A DNA stretch of 64,000 nucleotides. Source: Sodaliphilus pleomorphus. GTDB lineage: Bacteria > Bacteroidota > Bacteroidia > Bacteroidales > Muribaculaceae. The stretch covers positions 186,001 through 250,000 of the forward strand of contig NZ_CP045696.1 of the NCBI RefSeq assembly GCF_009676955.1, given 5' to 3'. Below are positions 1-9,153 of this stretch, in pieces; the stretch's first letter is position 1, and every line of letters starts with the position of its first letter. The translations under genes were made by a program, and so were the position numbers. Below the pieces are notes generated by a model, which did not search any database, was not told where the DNA came from, and saw only the letters and a list, made by a program, of their open reading frames with translations.

Positions 1-14
1 ATGCCAATTTTCAT
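1..14 (-). CDS. nadD: Probable first codons of nadD (cut by window edge)
   Basis: The reverse strand reads ATG AAA ATT GGC AT, giving Met-Lys-Ile-Gly and part of a fifth codon. Nicotinate-nucleotide adenylyltransferase commonly begins this way in Bacteroidales and commonly follows gmk. Only 14 bases are visible, so the call rests on the start-codon context and gene order, not on a domain. The ATG lies 26 bases beyond the gmk stop, consistent with one leftward operon yicC-gmk-nadD. Confidence 0.4.
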
Positions 15-40
15 AACGTATCAAATAAAGAGTTTACCCA

Positions 41-616
41 TCAGGCGATGAAGTCCTGAATGACACGACGCACATTGCCTATGGCATCGGGCAGGCTGTC
101 GTTGACAACGATGTGATCAAACTTGTGAGCAAAAGTGAGTTCATACTCGGCCTTGCTCACGCGCTTCTCGATCTCCTCGTCGCTATCGGTGCCACGGCCG
201 TGCAGTCGCTGGCGCAACACCTCAACACTTGGGGCCTTGATAAAGATGGAGACAGCCCGGTCTCCGTACATATTCTTCACGTTCACCCCGCCCTGCACGT
301 CAACGTCGAGAATCACATTGTCGCCATCGGCCATGATGCGCTGGATCTCACTTTTAAGTGTGCCATAGAAACGGCCAGGATACACCTCCTGGTATTCGGC
401 AAACTCATGGTTGCTGATTTTCTTTTTAAAATCATCGACGCTCATAAAATAATAGTCTCTACCATTGAGTTCACCGGCACGGGGAGGGCGTGTGGTGGCC
501 GAGATAGAAAACTCAAGGTGCAATTGCTTGTCCTTGATCACTTCTTTGATTATCGAAGACTTCCCCGACCCTGAAGGGGCCGAAATGACAATTAATTTTC
601 CAGTAGCCATATCCAT
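41..616 (-). CDS. gmk: Guanylate kinase
   Basis: Cytoplasmic enzyme that phosphorylates GMP to GDP with ATP. The 191-residue protein has the usual length. The P-loop APSGSGKS is at residues 13-20. The GMP-binding region follows, with TTRPPRAGE and the YxF/EY motifs typical of the family. The lid region is rich in Arg and Asp (HGRGTDSDEEIEKR). Translation could start at Met1 or Met3; the second Met is closer to the usual family start. It lies 7 bases after yicC, as in many bacteria, so co-transcription is likely. No anomalies seen. Confidence 0.96.
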   Translation of the reverse strand: MDMATGKLIVISAPSGSGKSSIIKEVIKDKQLHLEFSISATTRPPRAGELNGRDYYFMSVDDFKKKISNHEFAEYQEVYPGRFYGTLKSEIQRIMADGDNVILDVDVQGGVNVKNMYGDRAVSIFIKAPSVEVLRQRLHGRGTDSDEEIEKRVSKAEYELTFAHKFDHIVVNDSLPDAIGNVRRVIQDFIA

Positions 617-623
617 CCACTCA

Positions 624-1502
624 CTATAATACGTTCAGTACCTGCTCCTTGATTTGTTCCAATTGGTCCTTCATGCCCACCACGAGCTTTTGGAGCTCGG
701 CCTGGTTGGCCTTTGAGCCCATCGTGTTTATTTCTCGTCCCATTTCCTGGCTTATGAAGCCCAGTTTCTTGCCCTGGGCCTCGCCATTGTGCAAGGTGTC
801 GAGAAAATAAGTGAGATGATTCTGGAGGCGCAATTTTTCTTCGGTAATGTCGAGCTTTTCAATATAGAATATCAGCTCCTGCTCAAAGCGGTTTTTGTCA
901 TATTCCACCCCGTCGAGCTTCTGCAACGAGTCGAGGATGCGTGCTTTGATTTTTTCAACACGCGACTGCTCGTAGGGCGAGACGCTGTCGAGAAGGTGCT
1001 GAATGGCATCGATTTTTTCTTCAAAAAAGCCACACAAGCGCTTGCCTTCCTGCAAGCGGAAAGCGTTAAGACCGCTGATTGCATTTTTTACAACTTCTAC
1101 AACAACATTTTTCTCGTCGTCGTCGATCTCACTGGTGTTTAGGTCGCTTTTAAGAGCATCGGGCAAGCGAAGCAGGGTGCCATACCAGTCGTCGGGCTCA
1201 GGAATGTCGAGTTGCTGCGACATGGCTTGCAGCTGCACCTTGTATTGCTTGAGGGCATCAATATTGAGACTTGCAGCGACTGCCCCGTCGATGGGTTCGC
1301 AATAGACGAACAAGTCGACCTTGCCACGGTGCAACGACTTGGCAATGATGTTGCGCAAGTCAAGTTCAATTTCACGATATGCTTGGGGAAGACGTATCGA
1401 CAAATCAAGTTGTTTGCTATTGAGCGATTTGACCTCGGCAGTGATTTTCTTATTATTAAAAACCTTGACAGCCTTGCCAAATCCTGTCATTGATAAAATC
1501 AT
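624..1502 (-). CDS. YicC family endoribonuclease
   Basis: 292-residue YicC-type protein. The N-terminus MILSMTGFGKA is the family hallmark and the C-terminus holds the DUF1732 region (MGREINTMGSKAN, around residues 252-264). Family members are reported as stress-linked endoribonucleases; the precise substrate here is unknown. The gene is first in a leftward operon with gmk and probably nadD. A TAAATTTG promoter box lies about 20 bases upstream, divergent from tsaB. Length and motifs look intact. Confidence 0.92.
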   Translation of the reverse strand: MILSMTGFGKAVKVFNNKKITAEVKSLNSKQLDLSIRLPQAYREIELDLRNIIAKSLHRGKVDLFVYCEPIDGAVAASLNIDALKQYKVQLQAMSQQLDIPEPDDWYGTLLRLPDALKSDLNTSEIDDDEKNVVVEVVKNAISGLNAFRLQEGKRLCGFFEEKIDAIQHLLDSVSPYEQSRVEKIKARILDSLQKLDGVEYDKNRFEQELIFYIEKLDITEEKLRLQNHLTYFLDTLHNGEAQGKKLGFISQEMGREINTMGSKANQAELQKLVVGMKDQLEQIKEQVLNVL

Positions 1503-1524
1503 TGTATTTAATGTTTTTTATACG

Positions 1525-1532
1525 CAAATTTA
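1525..1532 (-). promoter_or_regulatory. Bacteroidetes -7 box for yicC-gmk
   Basis: The reverse strand reads TAAATTTG, matching the TAnnTTTG -7 consensus of the Bacteroidetes primary sigma factor. It sits 23 bases upstream of the yicC ATG. No clear TTTG -33 box is seen at 19-21 bases. Confidence 0.55.
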
Positions 1533-1575
1533 CGGCTTATTCTCGTAATAATGGGTATAAAAGCGAGAATTTTGC

Positions 1576-1583
1576 TAATTTTG
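1576..1583 (+). promoter_or_regulatory. Bacteroidetes -7 box for tsaB
   Basis: TAATTTTG matches TAnnTTTG and lies 20 bases before the tsaB ATG at 1604. It decides the start: an upstream in-frame ATG at 1490 would precede the transcript. Confidence 0.6.
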
Positions 1584-1603
1584 TACCGAAATTAGAATTT
1601 CTC

Positions 1604-2299
1604 ATGGCAAACATATTGAATATTGAGACGTCAACAAGTGTGTGTTCGGTAGCATTAACCAGTGAGGGTCAGGTGCTTGAGCATTACGAGAATTACGATG
1701 GCAAAACTCACGCCACACTGCTGAGCCTGTACATACAACGGAGCCTCAAGTATGCCCGCTCTCGCAACATGCAACTCGACGCAGTGGCCGTAAGCATCGG
1801 TCCCGGGTCCTACACGGGCTTGCGCATTGGACTTTCAGAAGCCAAGGGGCTGGCATTCGGCTTCAACATTCCCCTCATCGGTGTCAACACCTTGCAATTG
1901 CTCACTGTCACTACAATGTTTAATCATTTTATCGACGATGACAATGCGCTCTATGTGCCCATGATCGATGCCCGCCGCATGGAGGTGTACACTGGAGTCT
2001 ACAACAACGCCCTCGAGCCAGTCGTTGAACCCGAGGCCAAAATCATCGACGAGGGCGCCTTTGGCGACTTGCTTGCCAGCCACCACATGGTTTTCTTTGG
2101 CAATGGCTCCGACAAGGCGGCCAACGTGATCAAGAGCCCCAACGCCGAGTTCATCCCAGGTATAAAACCCGAGGCATTGCACATGCTGGCACTTTCAGAG
2201 AAAGCCTACCGCGAGCATGACTTTATCGACGTGGCCTACTCCACCCCACTTTACATCAAGGAGTTCCAGGCAACCAAGAGAAAGAAAAAAGTGCTGTGA
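1604..2299 (+). CDS. tsaB: tRNA threonylcarbamoyladenosine biosynthesis protein TsaB
   Basis: Non-catalytic partner of TsaD in making t6A at position 37 of ANN-decoding tRNAs. With the start at 1604 the protein is 231 residues, the usual length. It opens with MANILNIETSTSVCSVAL, the ASKHA-fold N-terminal signature, and carries SIGPGSYTGLRIG at residues 64-76. An in-frame ATG at 1490 would add 38 unrelated residues and lies upstream of the -7 box at 1576, so I rejected it. The tail RKRKKK-like stretch is short and basic. Genes downstream have their own promoter box at 2324. Confidence 0.94.
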   Translation: MANILNIETSTSVCSVALTSEGQVLEHYENYDGKTHATLLSLYIQRSLKYARSRNMQLDAVAVSIGPGSYTGLRIGLSEAKGLAFGFNIPLIGVNTLQLLTVTTMFNHFIDDDNALYVPMIDARRMEVYTGVYNNALEPVVEPEAKIIDEGAFGDLLASHHMVFFGNGSDKAANVIKSPNAEFIPGIKPEALHMLALSEKAYREHDFIDVAYSTPLYIKEFQATKRKKKVL

Positions 2300-2323
2300 T
2301 TTCAGCAGTCTGATTTTTATGGC

Positions 2324-2331
2324 TATCTTTG
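2324..2331 (+). promoter_or_regulatory. Bacteroidetes -7 box before the DUF4290 gene
   Basis: TATCTTTG fits TAnnTTTG, 22 bases before the ATG at 2354. It probably also serves rimM and the following OmpA-like gene. Confidence 0.55.
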
Positions 2332-2353
2332 CAATTGAATACGAATAGATTTT

Positions 2354-2959
2354 ATGTACAACTACAATACTCAATTAAAAAAACTTGCGCTTCCTGAATA
2401 CGGCCGCAACATTCAGCAGATGGTGGACTATTGCTGCACGATTCCCGACAAGGATGAACGCACGCGATGTGCCTACACAATCATCAAGACGATGGGCAAC
2501 ATCTTTCCGCAACTGCGCGACGAGGCCGATTACAAGCACAAACTGTGGGATCACTTGGCCATTATGAGCGACTTCAAGCTTGACATCGATTACCCTTATG
2601 AGATTGTCAAGGAAGAAAACTTGGAGACCAAACCCGAACCTGTGAAATACAAGCTCGAGCACATCAAGATGCGCCACTACGGCAAAATCATAGAGCGCAT
2701 GATCGAGCGTGCGTGTGAATATCCCGAGGGCAAAGAGAAAGATGCGCTCATCATGCTCATAGCCAATCACATGAAAAAGGTGATCTACCTCATCAACAAA
2801 GAAGATGTTGAAGACGCCAAGATTTTCAAGGACCTCGCATTCTACTCGCATGGCAAGATCAATTTAGATCCGGCCACACACTCGCTGCATCAATTCAAAG
2901 AGGCTACGGCAGCAACAGCTCCCAAAAATGCATCCAACAAGAAGAAGAAAAAGAAATGA
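2354..2959 (+). CDS. DUF4290 domain protein
   Basis: 201-residue cytoplasmic protein of the Bacteroidetes-restricted DUF4290 family, recognised from its opening (YNTQLKKLALPEYGRNIQ) and the CDTR/TRCAY-like helix-rich middle. The function is not known. It has no signal peptide or membrane segment. The end is an unusual poly-Lys tail (about residues 195-201), preceded by an Ala/Thr-rich linker, which could bind nucleic acid; that is inference. It lies 8 bases before rimM, so the two are probably co-expressed, hinting at a ribosome or RNA-related role. Confidence 0.9.
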   Translation: MYNYNTQLKKLALPEYGRNIQQMVDYCCTIPDKDERTRCAYTIIKTMGNIFPQLRDEADYKHKLWDHLAIMSDFKLDIDYPYEIVKEENLETKPEPVKYKLEHIKMRHYGKIIERMIERACEYPEGKEKDALIMLIANHMKKVIYLINKEDVEDAKIFKDLAFYSHGKINLDPATHSLHQFKEATAATAPKNASNKKKKKK

Positions 2960-2967
2960 GATAGCTG

Positions 2968-3501
2968 ATGATCACGCGCGACGAACTTGTTGAAATAGGG
3001 CGTTACAACAAAGCACACGGCGTGAACGGCGAGATTTCGGCAACGGTTGACTGCGATGCCGAGATGCTCACCCGTTTCACATGCTGCGTGAGTGATATCG
3101 ACGGCATCTATGTGCCGTTTTTCATCGACCAGGCCAGGCCCAAGTCGGCCAATGCAGTGTTGTTGACCATCGACGGGATCAACAATGAGCACGATGCCTC
3201 TATCTTGGTCAACAAGTACATCTATGTGCTCAAGCGAGAATACAGCGAGCTCGCGCGCGATGCACACACCGACAGCTACCCTATCGATTATTTCATAGGA
3301 TTCAACATTTATCGCGACGACAGGGAATTGGGTACCATTACCGATATCGAAGACTCGACTGCCAACGTACTTTTTAAGATTACTGCCAGCGATGGCTCGC
3401 ATCAATATTTCCTGCCTGCAGTCGAAGAGTTCATCGTAGATATCGACATAGATAAAAAGAAACTCTACATGGACTTCCCCGAAGAGTTGATGCACCTTTG
3501 A
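2968..3501 (+). CDS. rimM: Ribosome maturation factor RimM
   Basis: Helps 30S subunit assembly, binding near the 16S rRNA 3' major domain and S19. The 177-residue length is normal. The N-terminal RimM barrel contains the IGRYNKAHGVNGEI motif (about residues 10-23). The C-terminal PRC-barrel half starts near DYFIGFNIYRDDRELG (about residues 109-124) and ends with the usual FPEELMHL. In many bacteria rimM sits with trmD and rplS; here it instead follows a DUF4290 gene, as in other Bacteroidales. Confidence 0.93.
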   Translation: MITRDELVEIGRYNKAHGVNGEISATVDCDAEMLTRFTCCVSDIDGIYVPFFIDQARPKSANAVLLTIDGINNEHDASILVNKYIYVLKREYSELARDAHTDSYPIDYFIGFNIYRDDRELGTITDIEDSTANVLFKITASDGSHQYFLPAVEEFIVDIDIDKKKLYMDFPEELMHL

Positions 3502-3543
3502 GTTTTATTATACAACAAAACGAGAGGCATAAGACAATAAAAG

Positions 3544-4179
3544 ATGAAAAAAATCACTTCCATACTTAGACTCCTATTGCTTGTGACCACACTTGCATGC
3601 TATCTCCAAGGCAATGCCAAGAAGATAGACATCTATGAACTCTCGCTTGACCAAAACCTGGCCACACCCGAAATAAAGAACAAGCTGAAAGACGCTGTTC
3701 AGGATTTCCAGTACAAACAAGCTGTAGAGCTCATCAAGCAAAACTATGAAGTTGAACTCACGCGCGACAATGAGGTCATCATTGTCACCATACCGGCCGA
3801 ACGGCTTTTTGCCTCCAACGACACTGTCCTCGCTGCAACCGGGCCTGCGGCGCTCAAGCCCATGCTCCGTTACCTGAAGAATCCCGGATTCTACAAGCTA
3901 CTGCTTGTGATGCACAGCGACGACACGGGCTCTAAGGCCTATACCGTGAGGCTAACACGGTCGAGGGTCAATGCCGTTTACGACTGGTTTGACGCCAATG
4001 GCGACGTCGACTATATCGTACCCTACGCCCTGGGAAGCAACGACCCGCTCAATGCCAACGACTCGATGGAGAAAAGACGCAAAAACAGGCGGCTGGAGAT
4101 TTACATCGTGCCCAATGATGTGATGCTCGAACAGGCGAAACGAGGAGCAATCAATATCAATATCATCAAAAAGAAATAA
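3544..4179 (+). CDS. OmpA-like C-terminal domain protein
   Basis: 211-residue exported protein. Residues 1 to about 25 form a signal peptide (MKKITSILRLLLLVTTLACY then QGNAKK). The rest is a divergent OmpA/MotB-type peptidoglycan-binding fold: LLVMHSDDTG, then YTVRLTRSRVNAVYDWF, then the late RRKNRRLEIYIV signature. No barrel domain is present, so it is probably a periplasmic protein that anchors to peptidoglycan. It follows rimM by 42 bases and precedes proS by 21 bases, so it may be translated from the same message. Exact role unknown. Confidence 0.8.
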   Translation: MKKITSILRLLLLVTTLACYLQGNAKKIDIYELSLDQNLATPEIKNKLKDAVQDFQYKQAVELIKQNYEVELTRDNEVIIVTIPAERLFASNDTVLAATGPAALKPMLRYLKNPGFYKLLLVMHSDDTGSKAYTVRLTRSRVNAVYDWFDANGDVDYIVPYALGSNDPLNANDSMEKRRKNRRLEIYIVPNDVMLEQAKRGAININIIKKK

Positions 4180-4200
4180 ACAAAAAGACAGAATACAACA

Positions 4201-5682
4201 ATGGCTAAAGAATTAAAAGATCTCACAAAGAGAGCCGACAACTACTCTCAATGGTACAACGAATTGGTTGTGAAAGCCGACTTGGCCGAGCAATCGGCCG
4301 TAAGAGGCTGCATGGTCATCAAGCCATATGGGTATGCCATATGGGAAAAAATGCAACGCAGGCTTGACGACATGTTTAAAGAGACTGGCGTGCAGAATGC
4401 CTATTTCCCGCTTCTCATTCCCAAGTCGTTTTTGAGCAAAGAGGCCGACCACGTGAAGGGCTTTGCCAAGGAATGTGCAGTGGTTACACACTATCGCCTG
4501 AAAACCGATCCCGAGGGTAAGGGTGTGATTGTGGACCCCGAAGCAAAGCTTGAAGAAGAGCTCATCATTCGCCCCACGAGCGAAACCATCATCTGGAACA
4601 CCTTCCGCAACTGGATAAAGTCTTACCGCGACCTGCCCCTGTTGATCAACCAGTGGTGCAACGTCTTCCGCTGGGAAATGCGCACACGCTTGTTCCTGCG
4701 CACAGCCGAGTTCTTGTGGCAAGAGGGGCACACAGCTCATGCCACTGCCCAGGAGGCACAGGCCAAGGCCGAAGAGATGCTCAACATCTACGCCGACTTT
4801 GCCGAGAAATGCATGGCCATACCTGTGGTGAAGGGCGTGAAGACAGCCAACGAGCGATTTGCCGGCGCGCTTGAGACCTACACCATCGAGGCCATGATGC
4901 AGGATGGCAAGGCACTGCAGAGCGGCACATCGCACTTCCTGGGGCAGAACTTTGCCAAAGCATTTGATGTGAAATTCATCGACAAGAACAATAAGCTCGA
5001 CTATGTGTGGGCTACATCGTGGGGCGTGTCAACGCGTCTCATGGGAGCACTCATCATGACGCATAGCGACGACAATGGTCTTGTGTTGCCTCCGGCACTG
5101 GCGCCAATACAGGTGGTGATCGTGCCCATCTACAAGAGCTCGGAGCAACTTGCCACTATCGATGCCAAGGTCGCTCCAATTGTTGAGAACCTCAAGAAGC
5201 GCGGCATATCGGTGAAATATGACAACGCCGACAACAAGCGCCCTGGCTTCAAGTTTGCCGACTACGAGCTTAAGGGCGTGCCGGTGCGTCTCGTGCTTGG
5301 CCCTAAGGACATTGAAAACGGCACTATCGAGGTGATGCGACGCGACACGCTTGAAAAACAGAGCGTCGCCTTCGACGGAATCGAAGACTATGTCGCCCAT
5401 TTGCTCGATGAAATACAAGCCAACATTTATGACAAAGCGTTGAAGCTGCGCGAGTCGAAAACCTATAAGGTTGACACGTGGGAGGATTTCCAGGCTCAAA
5501 TCGAGAAGGGCGGATTCATACTTGCACCATGGGACGGTACGACCGAGACCGAGCTCAAAATCAAGGAACTCACCAAGGCTACAATCAGGTGCATTCCAAT
5601 GGGCTGCGAGGACGAAGAAGGCAAAGACATGCTCACGGGGAAACCCAGTCACCGCCGCGTGATATTCGCCCGCAACTATTGA
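4201..5682 (+). CDS. proS: Prolyl-tRNA synthetase, archaeal/eukaryotic type
   Basis: Charges tRNA-Pro with proline. The 493-residue size and lack of an inserted editing domain fit the short archaeal/eukaryote-like form common in Bacteroidetes. Class II motif 2 region: [12 protein letters not shown] (residues 124-135) and [20 protein letters not shown] (about 154-173); motif 3 includes [14 protein letters not shown] (around residue 274). The anticodon-binding domain starts near residue 300 and the C-terminal zinc-like domain ends in a Tyr, as in this form. A strong terminator hairpin follows at 5739. Confidence 0.97.
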   Translation: MAKELKDLTKRADNYSQWYNELVVKADLAEQSAVRGCMVIKPYGYAIWEKMQRRLDDMFKETGVQNAYFPLLIPKSFLSKEADHVKGFAKECAVVTHYRLKTDPEGKGVIVDPEAKLEEELIIRPTSETIIWNTFRNWIKSYRDLPLLINQWCNVFRWEMRTRLFLRTAEFLWQEGHTAHATAQEAQAKAEEMLNIYADFAEKCMAIPVVKGVKTANERFAGALETYTIEAMMQDGKALQSGTSHFLGQNFAKAFDVKFIDKNNKLDYVWATSWGVSTRLMGALIMTHSDDNGLVLPPALAPIQVVIVPIYKSSEQLATIDAKVAPIVENLKKRGISVKYDNADNKRPGFKFADYELKGVPVRLVLGPKDIENGTIEVMRRDTLEKQSVAFDGIEDYVAHLLDEIQANIYDKALKLRESKTYKVDTWEDFQAQIEKGGFILAPWDGTTETELKIKELTKATIRCIPMGCEDEEGKDMLTGKPSHRRVIFARNY

Positions 5683-5738
5683 TGTTTTTCTGCATGTATA
5701 AGCCAGGAATTTTGTAAAATCAAGCATATCTCATTCAG

Positions 5739-5780
5739 GCATGGGGCTGTGTTGTGAAAAGAAACAACACAGCCCCATGC
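5739..5780 (+). terminator. Terminator after proS
   Basis: A perfect 17-bp inverted repeat (GCATGGGGCTGTGTTGT and its complement) closes on an 8-base A-rich loop. The downstream stretch is A/T-rich but not a clean T run. It separates proS from the MFS pair. Confidence 0.8.
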
Positions 5781-5897
5781 AATTATATATACAAAGCTCC
5801 CGTCGCTGCGAAGTTTCAATTGCAAGTTTTCACGTTTTTCTGTGCTGCATGTTACAATTTATCATCGTCACATACCTTGTGTTTGCCGATAATTATG

Positions 5898-5905
5898 TAC
5901 ATTTG
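5898..5905 (+). promoter_or_regulatory. Bacteroidetes -7 box for first MFS gene
   Basis: TACATTTG matches TAnnTTTG. A TTG at 5877-5879 lies 18 bases upstream and may act as a weak -33 box. The ATG at 5948 gives a leader of about 36 bases. Confidence 0.55.
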
Positions 5906-5947
5906 CACCATATATCGCTGAATTAATCTAATAAATCGAAACAAATA

Positions 5948-7582
5948 ATGACAGAAGTAATTCAAAAAACATTGCGTGACTCGGCCGCCTTGCGTTGGAC
6001 GGCTTTGTTGCTATTGGCACTTGCCATGTTTTGTGCCTACATTTTTATGGACATCTTGTCCCCCATCAAGGATTTAATGGCACAGGCCTATCCCGTAGGC
6101 CGCGGATGGGACTCAACAGCGTTTGGCACAATGCAGGGTTCAGAGACCTTCCTCAATGTATTTGTGTTCTTCCTTATCTTTGCCGGCATCATTCTCGACA
6201 AGATGGGTGTGCGATTCACTGCAGTGCTCTCGGGCGCTGTAATGCTCGCAGGAGCACTCATCAAGTACTATGCCATAAGCACGGCTTTCCACGGGAGTGG
6301 AATTGAAGTGTGGTTTACCAATCACCTCAACCACATTCCTGTGTTTGAGCAGCTGGGGGTGTCTCCTTTCTACGAGGGCATGCCGGCCTCGGCCAAGGTT
6401 GCAGCATGCGGATTCATGATTTTCGGCTGCGGTGCCGAGATGGGAGGTATCACGGTGAGCCGCGGTATTGTGAAGTGGTTTAAGGGGCGCGAGATGGCTC
6501 TTGCCATGGGATCGGAGATGGCTCTTGCCCGCCTGGGTGTAGCCACCTGCATGATTTTCTCTCCGTTCTTTGCAAAGCTGGGCGGACACATCGACGTGTC
6601 GCGCTCGGTGGCCTTTGGCGTGGTGCTGCTGTGCATTGCGCTCATCATGTTTATCGTCTACTTCTTTATGGACAAGAAGCTGGACGCGCAAACCGGCGAG
6701 GCCGAAGAGAAAGACGACCCGTTCAAGGTGAGCGACATCGGTCAAATTCTCAAGTCGAGCGGATTCTGGCTCGTGTCGCTGCTGTGTGTGCTCTACTACT
6801 CGGCAATCTTCCCGTTCCAGAAATATGCTGTCAACATGCTGCAATGCAATCTCACCTTCGAGCCAGTGCCCGAGGGCTCGTTCTGGGCTTCGACGAGTGT
6901 CACTATCATCCAATACGTGATTATGCTCATCGTGGCAGCTACTGCATTCATGTTCAACTTCATAAAGAACAAGCCTGCCAAATATGCTACAATGGCATTG
7001 TCGATTCTCTTCCTCGTGGGCTATTGCTATATGGGGTACATGCGTCAAAGCGCCGAGTCGATCTTTGCCGTATTCCCGCTTCTTGCCGTGGGCATCACTC
7101 CCATCCTGGGCAACTATGTCGACCACAAGGGCAAGGCGGCCTCAATGCTTGTGTTGGGCTCGTTGCTGCTCATCGCCTGCCACCTCACATTTGCCTTCAT
7201 CCTGCCCTTGTTTAAGGGCAACGACTTGGGTGGCGTGGTTGTCGCCTATGTCACTATACTTGTGCTGGGCTCATCGTTCTCTCTCGTTCCAGCATCGCTG
7301 TGGCCAAGCGTGCCAAAACTTGTCGATGCCAAGATTATCGGTTCGGCCTATGCATTGATATTCTGGATTCAGAACATTGGATTGTGGCTCTTCCCACTAC
7401 TCATAGGCAAGGTGCTTGACGCGACCAATCCTGGTGTTACCGATCCCACACGGCTCAACTACACTGCCCCGTTGCTCATGCTGGCCGGGCTGGGTGTCGC
7501 AGCTCTCGTAATCGGTCTTATCCTTAAGGTAGTCGACAAGAAGAAAGGCTTGGGTCTTGAGGAACCTAACATCAAGGCTTAA
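5948..7582 (+). CDS. MFS transporter, MFSD1-like
   Basis: 544-residue inner-membrane carrier with about 12 predicted helices. The A-like loop motif GIILDKMGVRFT (around residue 79) follows helix 2, and a long cytoplasmic loop (acidic, EEKDDPFKVSDIGQILK) splits the two halves. The start of the second half, LYYSAIFPFQKYA, resembles MFSD1/GLMP-type dipeptide uniporters; substrate is inference only. It has a near paralogue directly downstream. The C-half carries an extra loop compared with that paralogue (about residues 290-350). It has its own promoter box and is followed by a hairpin at 7618. Confidence 0.85.
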   Translation: MTEVIQKTLRDSAALRWTALLLLALAMFCAYIFMDILSPIKDLMAQAYPVGRGWDSTAFGTMQGSETFLNVFVFFLIFAGIILDKMGVRFTAVLSGAVMLAGALIKYYAISTAFHGSGIEVWFTNHLNHIPVFEQLGVSPFYEGMPASAKVAACGFMIFGCGAEMGGITVSRGIVKWFKGREMALAMGSEMALARLGVATCMIFSPFFAKLGGHIDVSRSVAFGVVLLCIALIMFIVYFFMDKKLDAQTGEAEEKDDPFKVSDIGQILKSSGFWLVSLLCVLYYSAIFPFQKYAVNMLQCNLTFEPVPEGSFWASTSVTIIQYVIMLIVAATAFMFNFIKNKPAKYATMALSILFLVGYCYMGYMRQSAESIFAVFPLLAVGITPILGNYVDHKGKAASMLVLGSLLLIACHLTFAFILPLFKGNDLGGVVVAYVTILVLGSSFSLVPASLWPSVPKLVDAKIIGSAYALIFWIQNIGLWLFPLLIGKVLDATNPGVTDPTRLNYTAPLLMLAGLGVAALVIGLILKVVDKKKGLGLEEPNIKA

Positions 7583-7617
7583 ATCATATTAACAGTAAAA
7601 ACTTAAAGTGTAATCAT

Positions 7618-7652
7618 AGTGACATGCATGTGTTGGTTGCGTGCATGTCACT
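7618..7652 (+). terminator. Terminator between the two MFS genes
   Basis: An 11-bp perfect stem (AGTGACATGCA and complement) with a 13-base loop is followed by TTTATT. It implies at least partial transcriptional separation of the tandem transporters. Confidence 0.7.
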
Positions 7653-7671
7653 TTATTAATGCTTAACAAGA

Positions 7672-9087
7672 ATGACAGAACGTCTTGAAAGAAGAATAAA
7701 CGACTCGGCCACAATGCGCTGGACTGCTCTCGCCATTGTAGCAGTGACAATGATGCTTGGCTACTTCGTGGCCAAAGAAATGTCGTCGATCGAAGACCTT
7801 CTTGAGCTGCCAGTGTCGCAAGGTGGCTTAGGGTGGACCAGTAGTGAATATGGATTTTTTGCTGGGTCGAGAAGTTTCTTCAATGTGTTTTGTTTCATGC
7901 TCTTCATTGGCGGGATTATTCTTGACAAAATGGGTGTGAGGTTTACCGGATTGCTGGCGTGCCTGTTGATGGTGGCAGGTGTGAGCATCAACTACTATGC
8001 AATCGAATTCATGTCGCCTGAGCCCACTACCTATGTCAACCTACCCGTCATAGGCTCTTCTGTAGGCCTTGGCCATGCGTGGATAAAAAGGCAAGTGCTC
8101 ATGGCTGCCTTTGGCTTTGCTGTGTTTGGCGTGGGATATGAGATGTGCGGCATCACTGTGTCGAAGGTCATGGTCAAGTGGTTCACAGGCTTCGAGATGG
8201 CTTTGGCAATGGGCATTCAGGTTGCTCTGGCGCGTTTTGGCACAGGGGCTGCATTGCTGTGCAGTCATCCCTTGGCACAACGCTACAGCATTTCCACTCC
8301 TGTTTTGTGTGGGCTCATCTTTGTGAGCCTGGGCCTGCTGGTCTACATTGTATATTGCTTCATGGATGTCAAGTTTGACCGTCAAGTGCAAAGCAGCCCT
8401 GCGAGGACGGCCACAACGTCAGAAGATGAGAAATTTCATTTCGGCGATTTGGTTGTCACGCTAAAGAATCCTGGATTTTGGCTCATCACCATTTTATGTC
8501 TGCTATACTACTCGGCATTGTATCCCTTCCTGGACTTTGCCACCAAAATCATGATATACAAATACGGTGTCGATCCATCATGGGCCGGAGCCATACCCTC
8601 GATACTGCCATTCAGCACAATACTTTTCACGCCACTTTTTGGCATGGTATATGACAAAAAGGGGCACGGCGCCACGCTCATGATACTGGGGACCATAATA
8701 ATGACGGCAGTGATATTTGTTTTCACATTGCCCATCACGTCGAGCACAGTTGCCATCGTGCTCATGGTAGTGCTGGGCATGGCATTTTCATTGCTGCCCA
8801 GCGCAATGTGGCCGTCGGTGCCCAAGATTATCCCCATGAAGGGCCTGGGCACAGGCTACTCTATTATTTTCTATATTCAGAACATTGGGCTGATTCTTGT
8901 GCCTATGCTTGTGGGGCGCGTTAACCAGGATCACACTGTGAACGGACAGGTCGACTTCACCCCCTCGATGTGGATATTCACCACCATTGGCATTGCTGCC
9001 GTTGTGGTTTCAATACTGCTGCTCTTGCTCGACAAGAAGCGTCACTACGGGCTGCAAGAGGCCAATGTAAAAAAAGAAGACAGTTAA
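7672..9087 (+). CDS. MFS transporter, paralogue of the preceding gene
   Basis: 471-residue inner-membrane carrier clearly related to its neighbour: both open with a SAT/SAA-(M/L)RWTAL stretch, share GIILDKMGVRFT after helix 2 and LYYSALYPF at the start of the second half, and end in (DKKRHYGLQEANVKK / DKKKGLGLEEPNIKA). This copy is about 70 residues shorter, mainly because it lacks the extra loop in the second half. Arrangement and similarity indicate tandem duplication with divergence. Substrate unknown; small peptides or organic acids are possible. A bidirectional terminator follows at 9112. Confidence 0.85.
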   Translation: MTERLERRINDSATMRWTALAIVAVTMMLGYFVAKEMSSIEDLLELPVSQGGLGWTSSEYGFFAGSRSFFNVFCFMLFIGGIILDKMGVRFTGLLACLLMVAGVSINYYAIEFMSPEPTTYVNLPVIGSSVGLGHAWIKRQVLMAAFGFAVFGVGYEMCGITVSKVMVKWFTGFEMALAMGIQVALARFGTGAALLCSHPLAQRYSISTPVLCGLIFVSLGLLVYIVYCFMDVKFDRQVQSSPARTATTSEDEKFHFGDLVVTLKNPGFWLITILCLLYYSALYPFLDFATKIMIYKYGVDPSWAGAIPSILPFSTILFTPLFGMVYDKKGHGATLMILGTIIMTAVIFVFTLPITSSTVAIVLMVVLGMAFSLLPSAMWPSVPKIIPMKGLGTGYSIIFYIQNIGLILVPMLVGRVNQDHTVNGQVDFTPSMWIFTTIGIAAVVVSILLLLLDKKRHYGLQEANVKKEDS

Positions 9088-9111
9088 ACACAGTCATTTC
9101 TCATCTTATAG

Positions 9112-9147
9112 CAAGGGCACTGTACCACTCCCGGCACAGTGCCCTTG
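9112..9147. terminator. Bidirectional terminator between convergent genes
   Basis: A 12-bp perfect stem (CAAGGGCACTGT and complement) with a 12-base loop sits between the rightward MFS gene and the leftward PHP gene. Confidence 0.75.
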
Positions 9148-9153
9148 ATGTAT

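Noticed and set aside
1490..1603. Longer N-terminus for tsaB
   Set aside because: The extra residues match no TsaB and the upstream part contains the promoter box at 1576.
6140..7126. Leftward 328-codon frame inside the first MFS gene
   Set aside because: It is antisense to a transporter with intact motifs; its His-rich sequence reflects codon complementarity.
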